Source: Sphingobium sp. AP49 (lineage in GTDB: Bacteria > Pseudomonadota > Alphaproteobacteria > Sphingomonadales > Sphingomonadaceae). Taken from it: DNA of 64,000 bases. The notes under the pieces were generated by a model. It was not told the DNA's origin. It ran no database searches and saw nothing but the letters and a program-made list of their open reading frames with translations. How positions within the stretch are numbered: position 1 is the stretch's first letter; each line of letters opens with the position of its first letter. The position numbers and the translations under genes were made by a program. The DNA lies in assembly GCF_000281715.2 (NCBI RefSeq), contig NZ_CP124576.1:3355501-3419500 (forward strand), read 5' to 3'. Below, one piece after another: positions 17,538 to 27,725 of this stretch.

Positions 17538-18428
17538 TCACTTCGCCAACCCCACGCGCTGGATTTCCCATTCCAGCTCGACGCCGCTCTTTGCCTTGAC
17601 GCGGCGGCGGACTTCCTCGCCCAGCGCTTCGATGTCGGCGCTGGTGGCGTCGCCGGTGTTGAGCAGGAAGTTGGTGTGCTTCTCGCTCACCTGCGCGCCG
17701 CCCAGCGCGAGGCCGCGACAGCCCGCTTCATCGACCAGCGCCCAGGCCTTGTGCCCGTCCGGGTTCTTGAAGGTCGATCCGCCGGTCTTGCTGCGCAGCG
17801 GCTGGCTTTCCTCGCGCGCGGTGGCGATGCGGTCCATTTCCGCCTGGATCGCGGCGGGTTCGCCGGGATGGCCCCGGAAAGTTGCGCTGACCACGACCGC
17901 GCCATCGGGCAGGGTCGAATGACGATAGGTATAGCCCAAATCGGCGTTGGACAGGGTGATCCGCTCGCCGGAGCGCAGCACGACATCGCACTCGACCAAT
18001 ATGTCGCACGTTTCGCGGCCATAGGCGCCGCCGTTCATCCGCACGAATCCACCGACAGTCCCGGGGATGGAGCGGAGAAATTCGAGACCGGCAATGCCGG
18101 CATCCCGCGCGGTCGAGGAGACGAGGATGCCCGACGCACCACCGCCGCAGACCAGGGTGGTGGCGTCCAGCGCCTCCACCTTGGCAAAGGGCTTGCCCAA
18201 GCGCACGACCACGCCCGGCACGCCACCATCGCGGACGATCAGGTTGGAGCCAAGGCCAAGCGCCATCACCGGCACTGCCGGATCTAGATCGCGCAGGAAA
18301 TCGGACAGGTCGTCGGCGTCCTTGGGCTCGAACAGCCATTGCGCCGCCCCGCCCGCCTTGAACCAGACGAGCGGTGCCAGCGGCGCATCGGCCTTGAGCG
18401 CGCCGCGAACGGCCGGGAGAGAAACCAT
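17538..18428 (-). CDS. murB: UDP-N-acetylenolpyruvoylglucosamine reductase
   Basis: 296 residues from ATG 18428 (MVSLPAVRGALKADAPL); GTG 18431 is an alternative. FAD-binding type 4 domain: ALGLGSNLIVRDGG and IPGTVGGFVRMNGGAYG. The catalytic Ser region is AREESQPLRSKTGGSTFKNP. It reduces UDP-GlcNAc-enolpyruvate to UDP-MurNAc with NADPH. The open frame further upstream is the shadow of the small gene before it. It starts 5 nt after that gene stops. Confidence 0.97.
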   Translation of the reverse strand: MVSLPAVRGALKADAPLAPLVWFKAGGAAQWLFEPKDADDLSDFLRDLDPAVPVMALGLGSNLIVRDGGVPGVVVRLGKPFAKVEALDATTLVCGGGASGILVSSTARDAGIAGLEFLRSIPGTVGGFVRMNGGAYGRETCDILVECDVVLRSGERITLSNADLGYTYRHSTLPDGAVVVSATFRGHPGEPAAIQAEMDRIATAREESQPLRSKTGGSTFKNPDGHKAWALVDEAGCRGLALGGAQVSEKHTNFLLNTGDATSADIEALGEEVRRRVKAKSGVELEWEIQRVGLAK

Positions 18429-18433
18429 CACCG

Positions 18434-18631
18434 TCAACCGCGCACGCCCCAGAGATTCATCCAGCTCTTCATCGCCTTCATGCCCGCCTCGCCGGCCTGA
18501 TGCGCAGCCATGCCGGTCTGCACCTGCTTCTGCGCCGCCTCGACCATGTCGCGCGCGACTTCCACGCCCTGCATCTGCATGTCGATCATGCGCTTCTGCA
18601 TTTCCAGGCCGACATTGAAGAGCTCGAACAT
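18434..18631 (-). CDS. Small helical protein encoded between murC and murB
   Basis: 65 residues starting [20 protein letters not shown]. Strongly helical and Met/Gln-rich, with no membrane segment; the tail is GMKAMKSWMNLWGVRG. The composition recalls phasin-like or coiled-coil helices, but no family is recognised. Its ATG shares the last A of the murC stop (TGATG) and murB begins 5 nt after it, so it is embedded in the dcw operon with translational coupling. That placement argues for a real gene. A role with the Mur enzymes is inference only. Confidence 0.7.
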   Translation of the reverse strand: MFELFNVGLEMQKRMIDMQMQGVEVARDMVEAAQKQVQTGMAAHQAGEAGMKAMKSWMNLWGVRG

Positions 18632-20058
18632 CAGGCGGTTTCCTTGACCTTGGCGGTGACCGCAGCGGACAGGCCCGCCGCCCATTTGGTGATGTCGCCG
18701 GCACCCAGGCAGATGATCATGTCGTCAGCCTGGACATCAGCAGCAATGACGCGGGCAAGATCGTCCGCATCGGCGACGGTGGCGGCATTGCGATGGCCGC
18801 GACGCTTGAGCCCGGCGACCAGCGCCGCGCTGTCGACATCCTCGATCGGCTGCTCGCCGGCGGTGTAGACCGGGGCGGCATAGACGATGTCGGCATCGTT
18901 GAAGGCCTGCTGGAAATCATCCATCAGGTCGCGCAGGCGGGTGAAGCGATGCGGCTGGACCACGGCGATCACCCGGCCCTTGGCGCCTTCACGCGCAGCG
19001 GCGAGCACCGCCTTGATCTCGACCGGATGGTGGCCATAATCGTCGATGACGGTGGCGACACCTGCGCCAGCCGGGATTTCGCCGACCTTGGTGAAGCGGC
19101 GCTTCACCCCGCCAAACTTGGCAAAGCCGGTCTGGATGGTTGCGTCATCGATGCCCATCTGCAACGCCACGCCGATCGCCGCCATGGCATTGAGCACATT
19201 GTGGCGGCCGGGCATCGGCAGTTCGATCCCCTCGATCCGGCGGGTCGCGCCGTCGCGCTCGCGGATCTGGACATCGAAACGATTGCCGCCGGGCACCGGC
19301 TGGACATTCTCGCCGCGAATATCGGCCTGGGCGGAAAAGCCATAGGTGACGATGCGGCGATCCTGCACGCGCGGCAAAATGGCCTGCACCTCGGGATGGT
19401 CGAGGCAGAGCATCGCCGCGCCATAGAAGGGCACATTCTCGACGAACTCGACGAAGGCGTCCTTCACCGCGTCGAAGCTGCCATAATGGTCGAGATGCTC
19501 GGGATCGATATTGGTCACGACCGCGATCGTGCCGTCAAGGCGCAGGAAGCTGCCGTCGCTCTCATCGGCTTCCACGACCATCCAGTCGCTGTTGCCCAGC
19601 CGCGCGTTGGAGCCATAGCTGTTGATGATGCCGCCGTTGATGACGGTCGGGTCGACCCCGCCCGCGTCCAGCAGCGCCGCGACCATCGAGGTGGTTGTGG
19701 TCTTGCCATGGGTGCCGGCGATGGCGACCGTGGACTTCAAGCGCATCAGTTCGGCCAGCATTTCGGCGCGGCGGATCACCGGCACGCGATTTTCCAGCGC
19801 CAGCTCGACTTCCGGATTGCCCCGCTTGATCGCGGTCGAGGTGACGACCACGGCGGCATCGCCCAGATTTTCGGCCTTGTGGCCGATCATCACCTTGATG
19901 CCCTTGGCGCGCAGCCCTTCGACGACATAGCCTTCGGCTACGTCGGACCCTTGAACCTTGTAACCCAGATTATGCATGACTTCGGCGATACCGGACATGC
20001 CGATGCCGCCAATGCCGATGAAATGGATCGTGCCGATGTCGGTGCCGACACCCTTCAT
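18631..20058 (-). CDS. murC: UDP-N-acetylmuramate--L-alanine ligase
   Basis: 475 residues of the Mur ligase fold. The N-terminal [17 protein letters not shown] is the UDP-binding Rossmann loop. The ATP P-loop is [19 protein letters not shown] near 112-130. [15 protein letters not shown] is the MurC-specific motif. It adds L-Ala to UDP-MurNAc. It overlaps murG by 4 nt upstream and the small gene by 1 nt downstream. Confidence 0.98.
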   Translation of the reverse strand: MKGVGTDIGTIHFIGIGGIGMSGIAEVMHNLGYKVQGSDVAEGYVVEGLRAKGIKVMIGHKAENLGDAAVVVTSTAIKRGNPEVELALENRVPVIRRAEMLAELMRLKSTVAIAGTHGKTTTTSMVAALLDAGGVDPTVINGGIINSYGSNARLGNSDWMVVEADESDGSFLRLDGTIAVVTNIDPEHLDHYGSFDAVKDAFVEFVENVPFYGAAMLCLDHPEVQAILPRVQDRRIVTYGFSAQADIRGENVQPVPGGNRFDVQIRERDGATRRIEGIELPMPGRHNVLNAMAAIGVALQMGIDDATIQTGFAKFGGVKRRFTKVGEIPAGAGVATVIDDYGHHPVEIKAVLAAAREGAKGRVIAVVQPHRFTRLRDLMDDFQQAFNDADIVYAAPVYTAGEQPIEDVDSAALVAGLKRRGHRNAATVADADDLARVIAADVQADDMIICLGAGDITKWAAGLSAAVTAKVKETA

Positions 20059-21221
20059 GCGGGAACTCCCTGGAGATTGAGCGTGGTCGGCGTCGGGCCG
20101 ACGCGAAGCGGGTCATTCATGATCGGCGCGGGGCCGATGCTTTCGAGCAGGTCTGCCATATCGCGCGCCGCATCCGGGCGGCCACAGGCACGGGCGCGCT
20201 TGGCGGCATTTTGCAGGGCGCCGGGTTCCAGCGCCATCTTCTGCATCTGCTTGGCCAGTTCCACGGCGGTGAAGCGCGACTGGGGAATGGTGCGGGCACC
20301 GCCAGCCTCGGTCATCTCGCGCGCATTGGCGGTCTGATGATCGTCCATGGCGCTGGGCAGCGGCACCAGTATGGCGGGGCGGCCAGCGCAGGTCAGCTCG
20401 GCCAGGGTCGATGCCCCTGCCCGCGCGATCATCAGGTGCGACCAGCCCAGCTTTTCGGGCACGTCGTTGAAATAGGTGGCGAGATCGGCCGGGATCTCCA
20501 TCTCGGCATAGGTGGCGCGGACGCGCTCGATATCCTCGGCGCGGCACTGCTGCGTCACCTGCAGGCGGCGGCGCAGCGCGACCGGCAGCATCGACAGCCC
20601 CTCGGGCACGACGCTCGACAGGATGCTCGCCCCCTGGCTGCCGCCGATCACCAGCACGCGAAACACGCTCTCGTCGGTCAGCGGCGGGAATTCCTCGTCG
20701 CGCAGCGCCTTCACTTCCTCGCGCACCGGATTGCCGACCAGATGGACCTTGCCGGCATATTTGTCCTTGAGCCGCTCCACGATGGGATAGGCGGTGGCGA
20801 TCGCGTCGACCCGGCCGGCCAGCAGGCGGTTGACCCGGCCCAGCACGGCGTTCTGCTCATGGATCGCGGTCGGGATGCCGTCAGCCAGTGCGCCCAGCAG
20901 CGCAGGCATGGCGGGATAGCCGCCAAAGCCCACGACCGCCGTCGGCTTGAACGTGGCATTCAGCCGCCGGGCCATCGCCCGCCCGGCCAGGATCGCCTTG
21001 ATCGCGCCAGGCCAGGAGGCGGGATTCCTGGTCATCCGCCCGGCGGGCAGGACATGAACCTGCGCCTTGTCGAAAATGCCCGGTATCTTGGCACCGCGTT
21101 CATCGGTCACCAGGGCGACATGATGGCCGCGCGCCATCAGTTCCTCGGCGACGGCATGCGCCGGAATCATATGACCACCCGTCCCGCCGGCGGCGAGGAC
21201 GAAGTGACGGGAAATGCTCAT
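20055..21221 (-). CDS. murG: Undecaprenyldiphospho-muramoylpentapeptide beta-N-acetylglucosaminyltransferase
   Basis: 388 residues from ATG 21221 ([21 protein letters not shown]) with GGAG 8 nt upstream. GTGGH is the N-terminal glycine-rich loop. [16 protein letters not shown] and the [14 protein letters not shown] segment are the UDP-GlcNAc site. It is a GT28 peripheral membrane enzyme that converts lipid I to lipid II. It overlaps ftsW (ATGA) and murC (ATGA). Confidence 0.97.
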   Translation of the reverse strand: MSISRHFVLAAGGTGGHMIPAHAVAEELMARGHHVALVTDERGAKIPGIFDKAQVHVLPAGRMTRNPASWPGAIKAILAGRAMARRLNATFKPTAVVGFGGYPAMPALLGALADGIPTAIHEQNAVLGRVNRLLAGRVDAIATAYPIVERLKDKYAGKVHLVGNPVREEVKALRDEEFPPLTDESVFRVLVIGGSQGASILSSVVPEGLSMLPVALRRRLQVTQQCRAEDIERVRATYAEMEIPADLATYFNDVPEKLGWSHLMIARAGASTLAELTCAGRPAILVPLPSAMDDHQTANAREMTEAGGARTIPQSRFTAVELAKQMQKMALEPGALQNAAKRARACGRPDAARDMADLLESIGPAPIMNDPLRVGPTPTTLNLQGVPA

Positions 21222-22444
21222 CGACCACTCCATTTGACGACCGTATGCCGACCCATGAAGGGATTGCGCCGCGTGAATGCGAGCAACAGGCCGACGCCGA
21301 TACAAAGCGCCAGCATAGAGGAGCCACCGTAGCTGATAAAGGGCAGCGTCATGCCCTTCGACGGAAAAATCTGCGCATTGACGCCCATGTTGATAATCGC
21401 CTGCAACCCGAACTGGGTAGTGAGGCCGGCGGCGGCGAGGATCGTGAAATTATCCTCCTCGTCCAACAGCCGCAGCAGCACGCGCACGACGATGGCGAGA
21501 TAGACACAGGCAATGGCGATGCAGGCAAGCAGGCCGAACTCCTCGCCGATCACCGAGAATATATAGTCGGTATGGGCTTCGGGCAGGCGGAACTTGTTCT
21601 GCCCCCCACCCGGCCCGACGCCGGTAAAGCCGCCATGGGTAATGGTGCGGAACGCCAGATCCGTCTGATCCGGGCCGGTGTCCACCTGGACGCCGATGCC
21701 GAGGAAGTCGTTGATGCGCTGGCGGCCATTTTCATAGAACATATAGACCGCGACCAGCCCGGCGAGACCAACCCCGCCCAGCATGGCGATCCAGCGCATC
21801 TCCAGCCCCGACAGCATCAGCAGGCAGCCCCAGCAGGCCAGGAAGATGACGGTCTGGCCAAAGTCCGGCTGCTTCATCAGGATCGCCGCGATCAGCAGCG
21901 TCATGGCCCCGGTCAACGGCATAACCGGCAAATTCTGGTCCTTGCTCCGCAGCGACAGCAGCCAGGCAAGGGTCACGACATAGACGGGCTTCAAAAATTC
22001 CGAGGGCTGGAACCGGAAGCCAGGCAGGTCGATCCAGCGTTTGGCACCATTGACCGTGCTGCCGAGCAAGGGGACGAACAACAGCATCAGAAAGAAGAAA
22101 ACGGCCAGGAAAATGGCCAGCCGTCGAGCCTGCGGCCGGGGCAGCATGGAAATCATCAACATGATCGGCAAGCCGATGAAAACCCAGATCAGCTGACGAT
22201 AGAAATAGATCAGCGGATTGACCGCAATAGTGGTGGTCGATCGGTCGATCGCGGCCACCGGCGACGCGGCGGCGACCGCGACCAGCCCGATCGCCATCAA
22301 TGCGACGATCAGCGACAGCAATACGCGGTCGATTTCCCAGAACCAGATCGCCAGCGCGGTGCGCTCACGCGGCACGGTGCGGGTCTTGAACCCCTTCACC
22401 AGCTCGCCCGGCCTGAACATCCCTTTGGTCCCTTCCCTATCCAT
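21218..22444 (-). CDS. ftsW: Lipid II polymerase FtsW
   Basis: 408 residues of the SEDS family with about ten membrane helices and an extended charged cytoplasmic N terminus (1-28). SEDS features are GAKRWIDLPGFRFQPSEFLKP and the late HTDYIFSVIGEEFGL and LPFISYGGSSML segments. FtsW polymerises glycan strands at the septum with the FtsI transpeptidase encoded upstream. It lies 21 nt after the murD stop. Confidence 0.96.
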   Translation of the reverse strand: MDREGTKGMFRPGELVKGFKTRTVPRERTALAIWFWEIDRVLLSLIVALMAIGLVAVAAASPVAAIDRSTTTIAVNPLIYFYRQLIWVFIGLPIMLMISMLPRPQARRLAIFLAVFFFLMLLFVPLLGSTVNGAKRWIDLPGFRFQPSEFLKPVYVVTLAWLLSLRSKDQNLPVMPLTGAMTLLIAAILMKQPDFGQTVIFLACWGCLLMLSGLEMRWIAMLGGVGLAGLVAVYMFYENGRQRINDFLGIGVQVDTGPDQTDLAFRTITHGGFTGVGPGGGQNKFRLPEAHTDYIFSVIGEEFGLLACIAIACVYLAIVVRVLLRLLDEEDNFTILAAAGLTTQFGLQAIINMGVNAQIFPSKGMTLPFISYGGSSMLALCIGVGLLLAFTRRNPFMGRHTVVKWSGR

Positions 22445-22465
22445 GCCGCTGCCCCCGATCCCGCT

Positions 22466-23818
22466 CTATTCCAGCGCGCTCACGGCGGCGGCGAACGCAT
22501 CGCCGCGCGCCTCGAAATCGCGAAACTGGTCAAAACTGGCACAGGCCGGCGACAACAGCACGACATCGCCCGGCTGGGCGTTGCGCGCCGCACGCCGCAC
22601 GGCGGCCGATAGCATCTCGCTATCATCCACAGCCATATGCGGGCGCAGCAGATCGGCGAACATGTGGCCCGCTTCGCCGATAGTATAGGCTTGGGCGACG
22701 TTGCCATAATAGGGCACGCATTCGTCCAGATTGTCGCTCTTAGCGACGCCGCCCAAAATCCAGTGGATGCGGGGCTTGCTATCCTTGGCCGGCCAGGCGC
22801 CCAGCGCCGGCGCGGTCGAGGCGGCATTGGTCGCCTTGCTGTCATTGACATAGAGGACGCCGTTCAGCGTCTTCACCGCCTGCATCCGGTGCGGGAGCGA
22901 GGCATAGCTGGCGAGCGCCGCCATGATCGTCGCATCGTCGATGTCCAGCGCCTGCGCCACGGCGATCGCAACAGCCGCATTCTGGGCATTGTGCGGCCCC
23001 TGCAGCGCCGGCCAGCCAAGCTGGGCGTCGGCATCTATGTCGGCGGCTTTCGCCGCGCTGAGTTGCGCGGGGACCGACGCGGCGATGCTGCGGCTCGGCT
23101 CATCCTCGGTCGCGATCACCGCCACATGGCCCGCCGACTGCATGGCGAACAGCCGCGCCTTGGATGCGACATAGCCTTCAAAGCCATTGTAGCGATCGAG
23201 ATGGTCGGGCGTGATGTTGAGCAGCACGGCGACGTCGCAGTCGAGGCTGTGGGTCAGGTCGATCTGGTAGCTCGACAGTTCCAGCACATAAACGCCCATG
23301 CCATGCAGGTTCGGCTCCAGCGGCGGCTGGCTGAGGATAGGCAGGCCGATATTGCCGCCCATCACCGTGGGATAACCTGCCTGCTCGATGATATGGTGGA
23401 TCAGCGCCGTGGTGGTCGACTTGCCGTTGGTGCCGGTGATGCCGACGACCTTGTGCGGCGGCAGCGTCGGCCGGGCCAGCGCGAACAGTTCGATATCGCC
23501 GATGATCGGCACGCCGGCGATCTTCGCGCGCATCGCGATCGGATGCTTGTTGAGCGGCACGCCCGGCGACACGACGATGCCGTCGAACCCGGCCAGGTCG
23601 ATCTCCATCGGATCGCCGATTTCCAATTGGACATCGCCATCGATCTCGTTCGACAGCGCCTGCACAGCATCAGCCGCCGCTTCGCGCGCCTTTTCCTGAC
23701 TGTCCCAGGCAATGACGCGCGCGCCGCTGGCAACCAGCGTCTCGACCGTCGCCAGGCCAGATCGCGCCAGTCCCAGTACGGCGTAGGTCTTCCCCGCAAA
23801 GGCCTGCGAAACGATCAT
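22466..23818 (-). CDS. murD: UDP-N-acetylmuramoylalanine--D-glutamate ligase
   Basis: 450 residues. AVLGLARSGLATVETL is the N-terminal UDP site, the ATP P-loop is GITGTNGKSTTTALIHH, and LNITPDHLDRYNGFEGY and YVNDSKATNAAST are MurD/Mur-ligase hallmarks. It adds D-Glu to UDP-MurNAc-L-Ala in the cytoplasm. It starts 3 nt after the mraY stop. Confidence 0.97.
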   Translation of the reverse strand: MIVSQAFAGKTYAVLGLARSGLATVETLVASGARVIAWDSQEKAREAAADAVQALSNEIDGDVQLEIGDPMEIDLAGFDGIVVSPGVPLNKHPIAMRAKIAGVPIIGDIELFALARPTLPPHKVVGITGTNGKSTTTALIHHIIEQAGYPTVMGGNIGLPILSQPPLEPNLHGMGVYVLELSSYQIDLTHSLDCDVAVLLNITPDHLDRYNGFEGYVASKARLFAMQSAGHVAVIATEDEPSRSIAASVPAQLSAAKAADIDADAQLGWPALQGPHNAQNAAVAIAVAQALDIDDATIMAALASYASLPHRMQAVKTLNGVLYVNDSKATNAASTAPALGAWPAKDSKPRIHWILGGVAKSDNLDECVPYYGNVAQAYTIGEAGHMFADLLRPHMAVDDSEMLSAAVRRAARNAQPGDVVLLSPACASFDQFRDFEARGDAFAAAVSALE

Positions 23819-23821
23819 GGC

Positions 23822-24895
23822 TTACCGCAGCTTCAGCGTGGCGAGGCCGGCCAGTGCCAGCACGAAGGCGATGATCCAGAAACGGATCACCACGGTCGGC
23901 TCGGCCCAGCCCAACTGCTCGAAATGATGGTGGATCGGCGCCATCTTGAACACCCGCTTGCCGGTCCGCTTGTAGAAGAAAACCTGGATGATGACGCTCA
24001 TCGCCTCAACCACGAACAGGCCGCCGATGATACCCAGCACGATTTCGTGATGCGCCGTGACCGCGATCACGCCGATCGTACCGCCCAGCGCCAGGCTGCC
24101 GGTGTCGCCCATGAAGACGGCGGCCGGGGGCGCGTTGAACCACAGGAAGGCCAGCCCCGCCCCGATGATCGCGCCGCACAATATGGTGAGGTTGCCCGCG
24201 CCGGGCACATGGGGAATACCAAGATAGGTGGCAAAATCGGCGCGGCCGACCAGATAGACGATCGCCATGAAAGCCATGCAGGCGATGATGACGGGCATGG
24301 TGGCGAGGCCATCGAGCCCGTCGGTCAGGTTCACCGCATTGCCAAAGGCCACGATGACGAAGGCAGCGAACAGGAAGTAGAACGGCCCCAGCTCGATCGC
24401 CGGGCCATTGTAGAAGGGCACGTAGAGCGCGGTATTGCCGTGCTGGTTGACGATCATCCAGGCGGCAAAGCCGGCGATCAGGAACTCGAACAGCAGGCGC
24501 ATCTTGGCCGAAAGCCCCTTGTGGCTGGCCTTGGTCACCTTGTCATAATCGTCGAGGAAGCCGATCGCGCCGAAACCCAGCGTCACGAACAGGCAGGCCC
24601 AGACATAGGTGGACGACAAGTCCATCCACAGCAGCACCGATGCGACCATGGAGGTCAGGATCATGAGCCCGCCCATGGTCGGCGTGCCGCGCTTGGCCAG
24701 ATGGGTCTGTGGCCCGTCGCTGCGGATCGGTTGCCCCTTGCCCTGTCGGACGCGCAGCCAGCCGATGAACTTGGGGCCGATCACCAGGCCGATGATCAGC
24801 GCGGTCGCAATCGCTGCGCCGGCGCGGAAGGACAGATAGCGAATGAGGTTGAAAGCCCCCGCGAAATCCAGAGTCTGGGCAAGCCAGTAGAGCAT
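23822..24895 (-). CDS. mraY: Phospho-N-acetylmuramoyl-pentapeptide-transferase
   Basis: 357 residues with about ten membrane helices. Catalytic motifs are [12 protein letters not shown] (the Asp pair), [15 protein letters not shown] and [13 protein letters not shown] near the C terminus. It attaches phospho-MurNAc-pentapeptide to undecaprenyl phosphate, giving lipid I. Its ATG shares a base with the murF stop. Confidence 0.98.
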   Translation of the reverse strand: MLYWLAQTLDFAGAFNLIRYLSFRAGAAIATALIIGLVIGPKFIGWLRVRQGKGQPIRSDGPQTHLAKRGTPTMGGLMILTSMVASVLLWMDLSSTYVWACLFVTLGFGAIGFLDDYDKVTKASHKGLSAKMRLLFEFLIAGFAAWMIVNQHGNTALYVPFYNGPAIELGPFYFLFAAFVIVAFGNAVNLTDGLDGLATMPVIIACMAFMAIVYLVGRADFATYLGIPHVPGAGNLTILCGAIIGAGLAFLWFNAPPAAVFMGDTGSLALGGTIGVIAVTAHHEIVLGIIGGLFVVEAMSVIIQVFFYKRTGKRVFKMAPIHHHFEQLGWAEPTVVIRFWIIAFVLALAGLATLKLR

Positions 24896-26295
24896 CAGTC
24901 TTTATCTCCGTCGCGGGCGGCATCGCCAAGGGCGGCGACCAGGCGGGACAGCCCGATGCCATTGGATCCCTTGACCAGGATCGCGTCACCCGCGCGCATT
25001 TCCTTGTTGATCAGATCGGTGGCCGACGCGGCGTCCGGTACATGGTCAAAGGCGACGATGCCGGTCAGCGCATCGGCCAATGGCGCCATCTCCTCGCCGA
25101 CCAAAATGGCATAGTCGACGCCATTTTCGCTCAGTGGGTGCGTCAGCGCGGCGTGCAGTTCCTGGCTGCGCTCGCCCAGTTCACGCATAGCGCCCAGAAC
25201 CGCGATCCGGCGATCCGCTTGCTCGCGCCCCAACTGCTTGAGCGTGGCCGCCATACTCAGCGGATTGGCGTTGTAGCTCTCGTCGATCAACAATGCTTCG
25301 CCACCCGCAATTGGCAGGGTCCGTCGCGCGCCACGCCCCGGCAGCCCCGGCATTTCCGCCAGCGCAAGGCCCGCCGCCGCCAGATCACCGCCCAATGCCT
25401 CAACCGCTGCCAGTACCGCCAACGCATTGGACACCCAATGCTCGCCTGGCGCCGCGACGGTGAAGCAGAGTTCGGCCCCTGGCAGGCTGGCGGTGACCAG
25501 CGTGCCGCCGGCCGGCGCCGGCACGGTCTCGCGAACGCAAACATCGGCGTCAGGGCTGAAACCAAAGGTCAGGATGCGCGCGGCGTGCCGTTCCGCCTTG
25601 CCATAGAGGATCGCGACATGCGGGCTGTCATAGGGGATGATCGCAGTGCCCCCCGGTTCCAGCCCCTCGAAAATCTCGGCCTTGGCCTCCGCGATCTTCT
25701 CCTCGGTGCCAAAAAATTCGATATGCGCCGGCGCTATGGCGGTAACGATCGCGACATCTGGCCGCACCTGACGCGTCAGGGTCGCCAGTTCGCCTACATG
25801 GTTCATGCCCATCTCGAACACGCCATAGGCACTGTCACGGGGCATGCGCGCGAGGCTGAGCGGCACGCCGACATGGTTGTTGTAGCTCTTGACCGAGCGA
25901 TGGACGCGATCGGGACAGGCACGATCGAGCGCCTGGAACAGAGCCTCCTTGGTTCCGGTCTTGCCGACCGAACCGGTGACGCCGATGATTTTGGCCGCGC
26001 TGCGCGCCCGCGACGCGCGTGCCAGCGCTTCCAGCGCTGCGGCACTGTCGTTCACCAGCACATGGGGATGATCGACCGGTTCGCTGACGATGGCACCGGC
26101 TGCCCCCTGGGCGAAGGCCTTGCCGACAAACTTGTGGCCATCGGTGGTTTCCCCCTTCATCGCCACGAACAGATCGCCGGCGCCTACCTCGCGACTGTCG
26201 AAGGCGACACCAGAAACGGCGAACGGCGCCGACGCGGCGCCGCCCGTGGCCTCAGCGATCTCGGCAGACGTCCATAGATCGCTCAACCCGCGCAC
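24895..26295 (-). CDS. murF: UDP-N-acetylmuramoyl-tripeptide--D-alanyl-D-alanine ligase
   Basis: 466 residues from GTG 26295; a TTG at 26286 is the other possible start. ATP P-loop [16 protein letters not shown] near 104-119; [13 protein letters not shown] is the MurF motif. It adds D-Ala-D-Ala to the tripeptide precursor. It overlaps the end of murE by 13 nt, the largest overlap in the cluster. Confidence 0.97.
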   Translation of the reverse strand: MRGLSDLWTSAEIAEATGGAASAPFAVSGVAFDSREVGAGDLFVAMKGETTDGHKFVGKAFAQGAAGAIVSEPVDHPHVLVNDSAAALEALARASRARSAAKIIGVTGSVGKTGTKEALFQALDRACPDRVHRSVKSYNNHVGVPLSLARMPRDSAYGVFEMGMNHVGELATLTRQVRPDVAIVTAIAPAHIEFFGTEEKIAEAKAEIFEGLEPGGTAIIPYDSPHVAILYGKAERHAARILTFGFSPDADVCVRETVPAPAGGTLVTASLPGAELCFTVAAPGEHWVSNALAVLAAVEALGGDLAAAGLALAEMPGLPGRGARRTLPIAGGEALLIDESYNANPLSMAATLKQLGREQADRRIAVLGAMRELGERSQELHAALTHPLSENGVDYAILVGEEMAPLADALTGIVAFDHVPDAASATDLINKEMRAGDAILVKGSNGIGLSRLVAALGDAARDGDKD

Positions 26296-27725
26296 TCCCG
26301 TGCCACGGTGACATCATCAAATGGCAGCACCCGGTCGCCGATTATCTGCCCCTGCTCATGCCCCTTGCCCGCCAGCAGGACGATATCGTCCGGCCCGGCC
26401 ATGGCGATGGCAGCGGCAATTGCCGCTCGGCGCCCGCCAATTTCCTGCGCGCCGGGCGCGCCCGCCATCACGGCGGCACGGATCGCCGAGGGGTCTTCCG
26501 AACGGGGATTATCATCGGTGACGATCACATAATCGGACAGATCGGCGGCAACCTTGCCCATCTGCGGCCGCTTGCCCGCATCGCGATCCCCGCCCGCGCC
26601 GAACAGCGTGATCAGCTTGCCGCGCGTGTGCGGACGCAGCGCCTCGATCGCGGCGCGCAGGCCTTCGGGTGTATGGGCATAATCGACATAGACCGGGGCT
26701 CCGGCCCGGGCGATGACCGCCCGTTCCAGCCGGCCGCGCACGGGCTGCAACCGGCCCACCAGTTCCAATACCCTGGCGACATCACCGCCGGTGGCGATCA
26801 CCAGCCCTGCGGCGGTCAGCACATTGGCCGCCTGATAGGCACCGATCAGCGGCAGGTTGATCTTGTAGAGCTTGCCACCCGCCTCGATCTCCAGCGTCTG
26901 GCCCAACTGGGTCGGGGTGCGGTTGGCAAGACGCAATGCCTGCCCCTGCACCCCGACGCTCAGCACACGAAGCCCCCGCTTCGTAGCCCGCTCGATCGCC
27001 TTGTCCGACCATTCATCATCCGCCCAGATGACGGCCGCGCCGCCATCGCCCACGACCTCGTCGAACAAGCGCATCTTGGCGTCGAAATAGTTGTCCATGT
27101 CGCCATGATAATCGAGATGATCGCGCGACAGGTTGGTGAAGGCGCCGGCCGCGACCGGCAGGCCTTCCGTGCGATACTGGTCCAGGCCATGGCTGGATGC
27201 CTCGAACGCGGCGTGGGTGATGCCCTCGCGCTTGAGGCCCGCCATGTTGGACAGGAAGGTGACGATATCCGGCGTGGTGAGCCCGGTCGATACCTGATCG
27301 ACCGCAGTGGTCACCCCCAGCGTACCGATCGAAGCCGACTTGTGCCCCAGCATGCGCCAAAGCTGGCGCGCCAGCTCGACCGTGCTGGTCTTGCCGTTGG
27401 TGCCGGTCACAGCGACGGTCACATCGGGAAATGGTGCGAAGAAGCGGGCGGCCAGCTGCGCAAACAGGCGCCGGGGATTGGCATGGGCGATATGCACCGC
27501 GCCATCAACCTTCGCTTCCGGCCGCGCGACCACGGCAACCGCACCGGCCTTGATGGCATCGGCGATATAATCCTCGCCATTGACGCGCATCCCCTGGAAG
27601 GCGCCGAACACCGTACCCGGTGCGACCTTGCGATTGTCGATGGCAAAACCCGTCACGGACGAATCGAGGCCGGCATCGCTGCCGACCTCGACATCCAGCT
27701 CCTCGATTAGCGACCCGAGGCGCAT
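26283..27725 (-). CDS. murE: UDP-MurNAc-tripeptide synthetase, meso-diaminopimelate type
   Basis: 480 residues from ATG 27725, which shares a base with the ftsI stop; GTG 27728 is possible. P-loop VAVTGTNGKTSTVELAR. The DNPR sequence in VIVTDDNPRSEDP is the mark of enzymes that add meso-diaminopimelate rather than lysine, so the peptidoglycan is of the Gram-negative A1gamma type. Confidence 0.97.
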   Translation of the reverse strand: MRLGSLIEELDVEVGSDAGLDSSVTGFAIDNRKVAPGTVFGAFQGMRVNGEDYIADAIKAGAVAVVARPEAKVDGAVHIAHANPRRLFAQLAARFFAPFPDVTVAVTGTNGKTSTVELARQLWRMLGHKSASIGTLGVTTAVDQVSTGLTTPDIVTFLSNMAGLKREGITHAAFEASSHGLDQYRTEGLPVAAGAFTNLSRDHLDYHGDMDNYFDAKMRLFDEVVGDGGAAVIWADDEWSDKAIERATKRGLRVLSVGVQGQALRLANRTPTQLGQTLEIEAGGKLYKINLPLIGAYQAANVLTAAGLVIATGGDVARVLELVGRLQPVRGRLERAVIARAGAPVYVDYAHTPEGLRAAIEALRPHTRGKLITLFGAGGDRDAGKRPQMGKVAADLSDYVIVTDDNPRSEDPSAIRAAVMAGAPGAQEIGGRRAAIAAAIAMAGPDDIVLLAGKGHEQGQIIGDRVLPFDDVTVARECAG

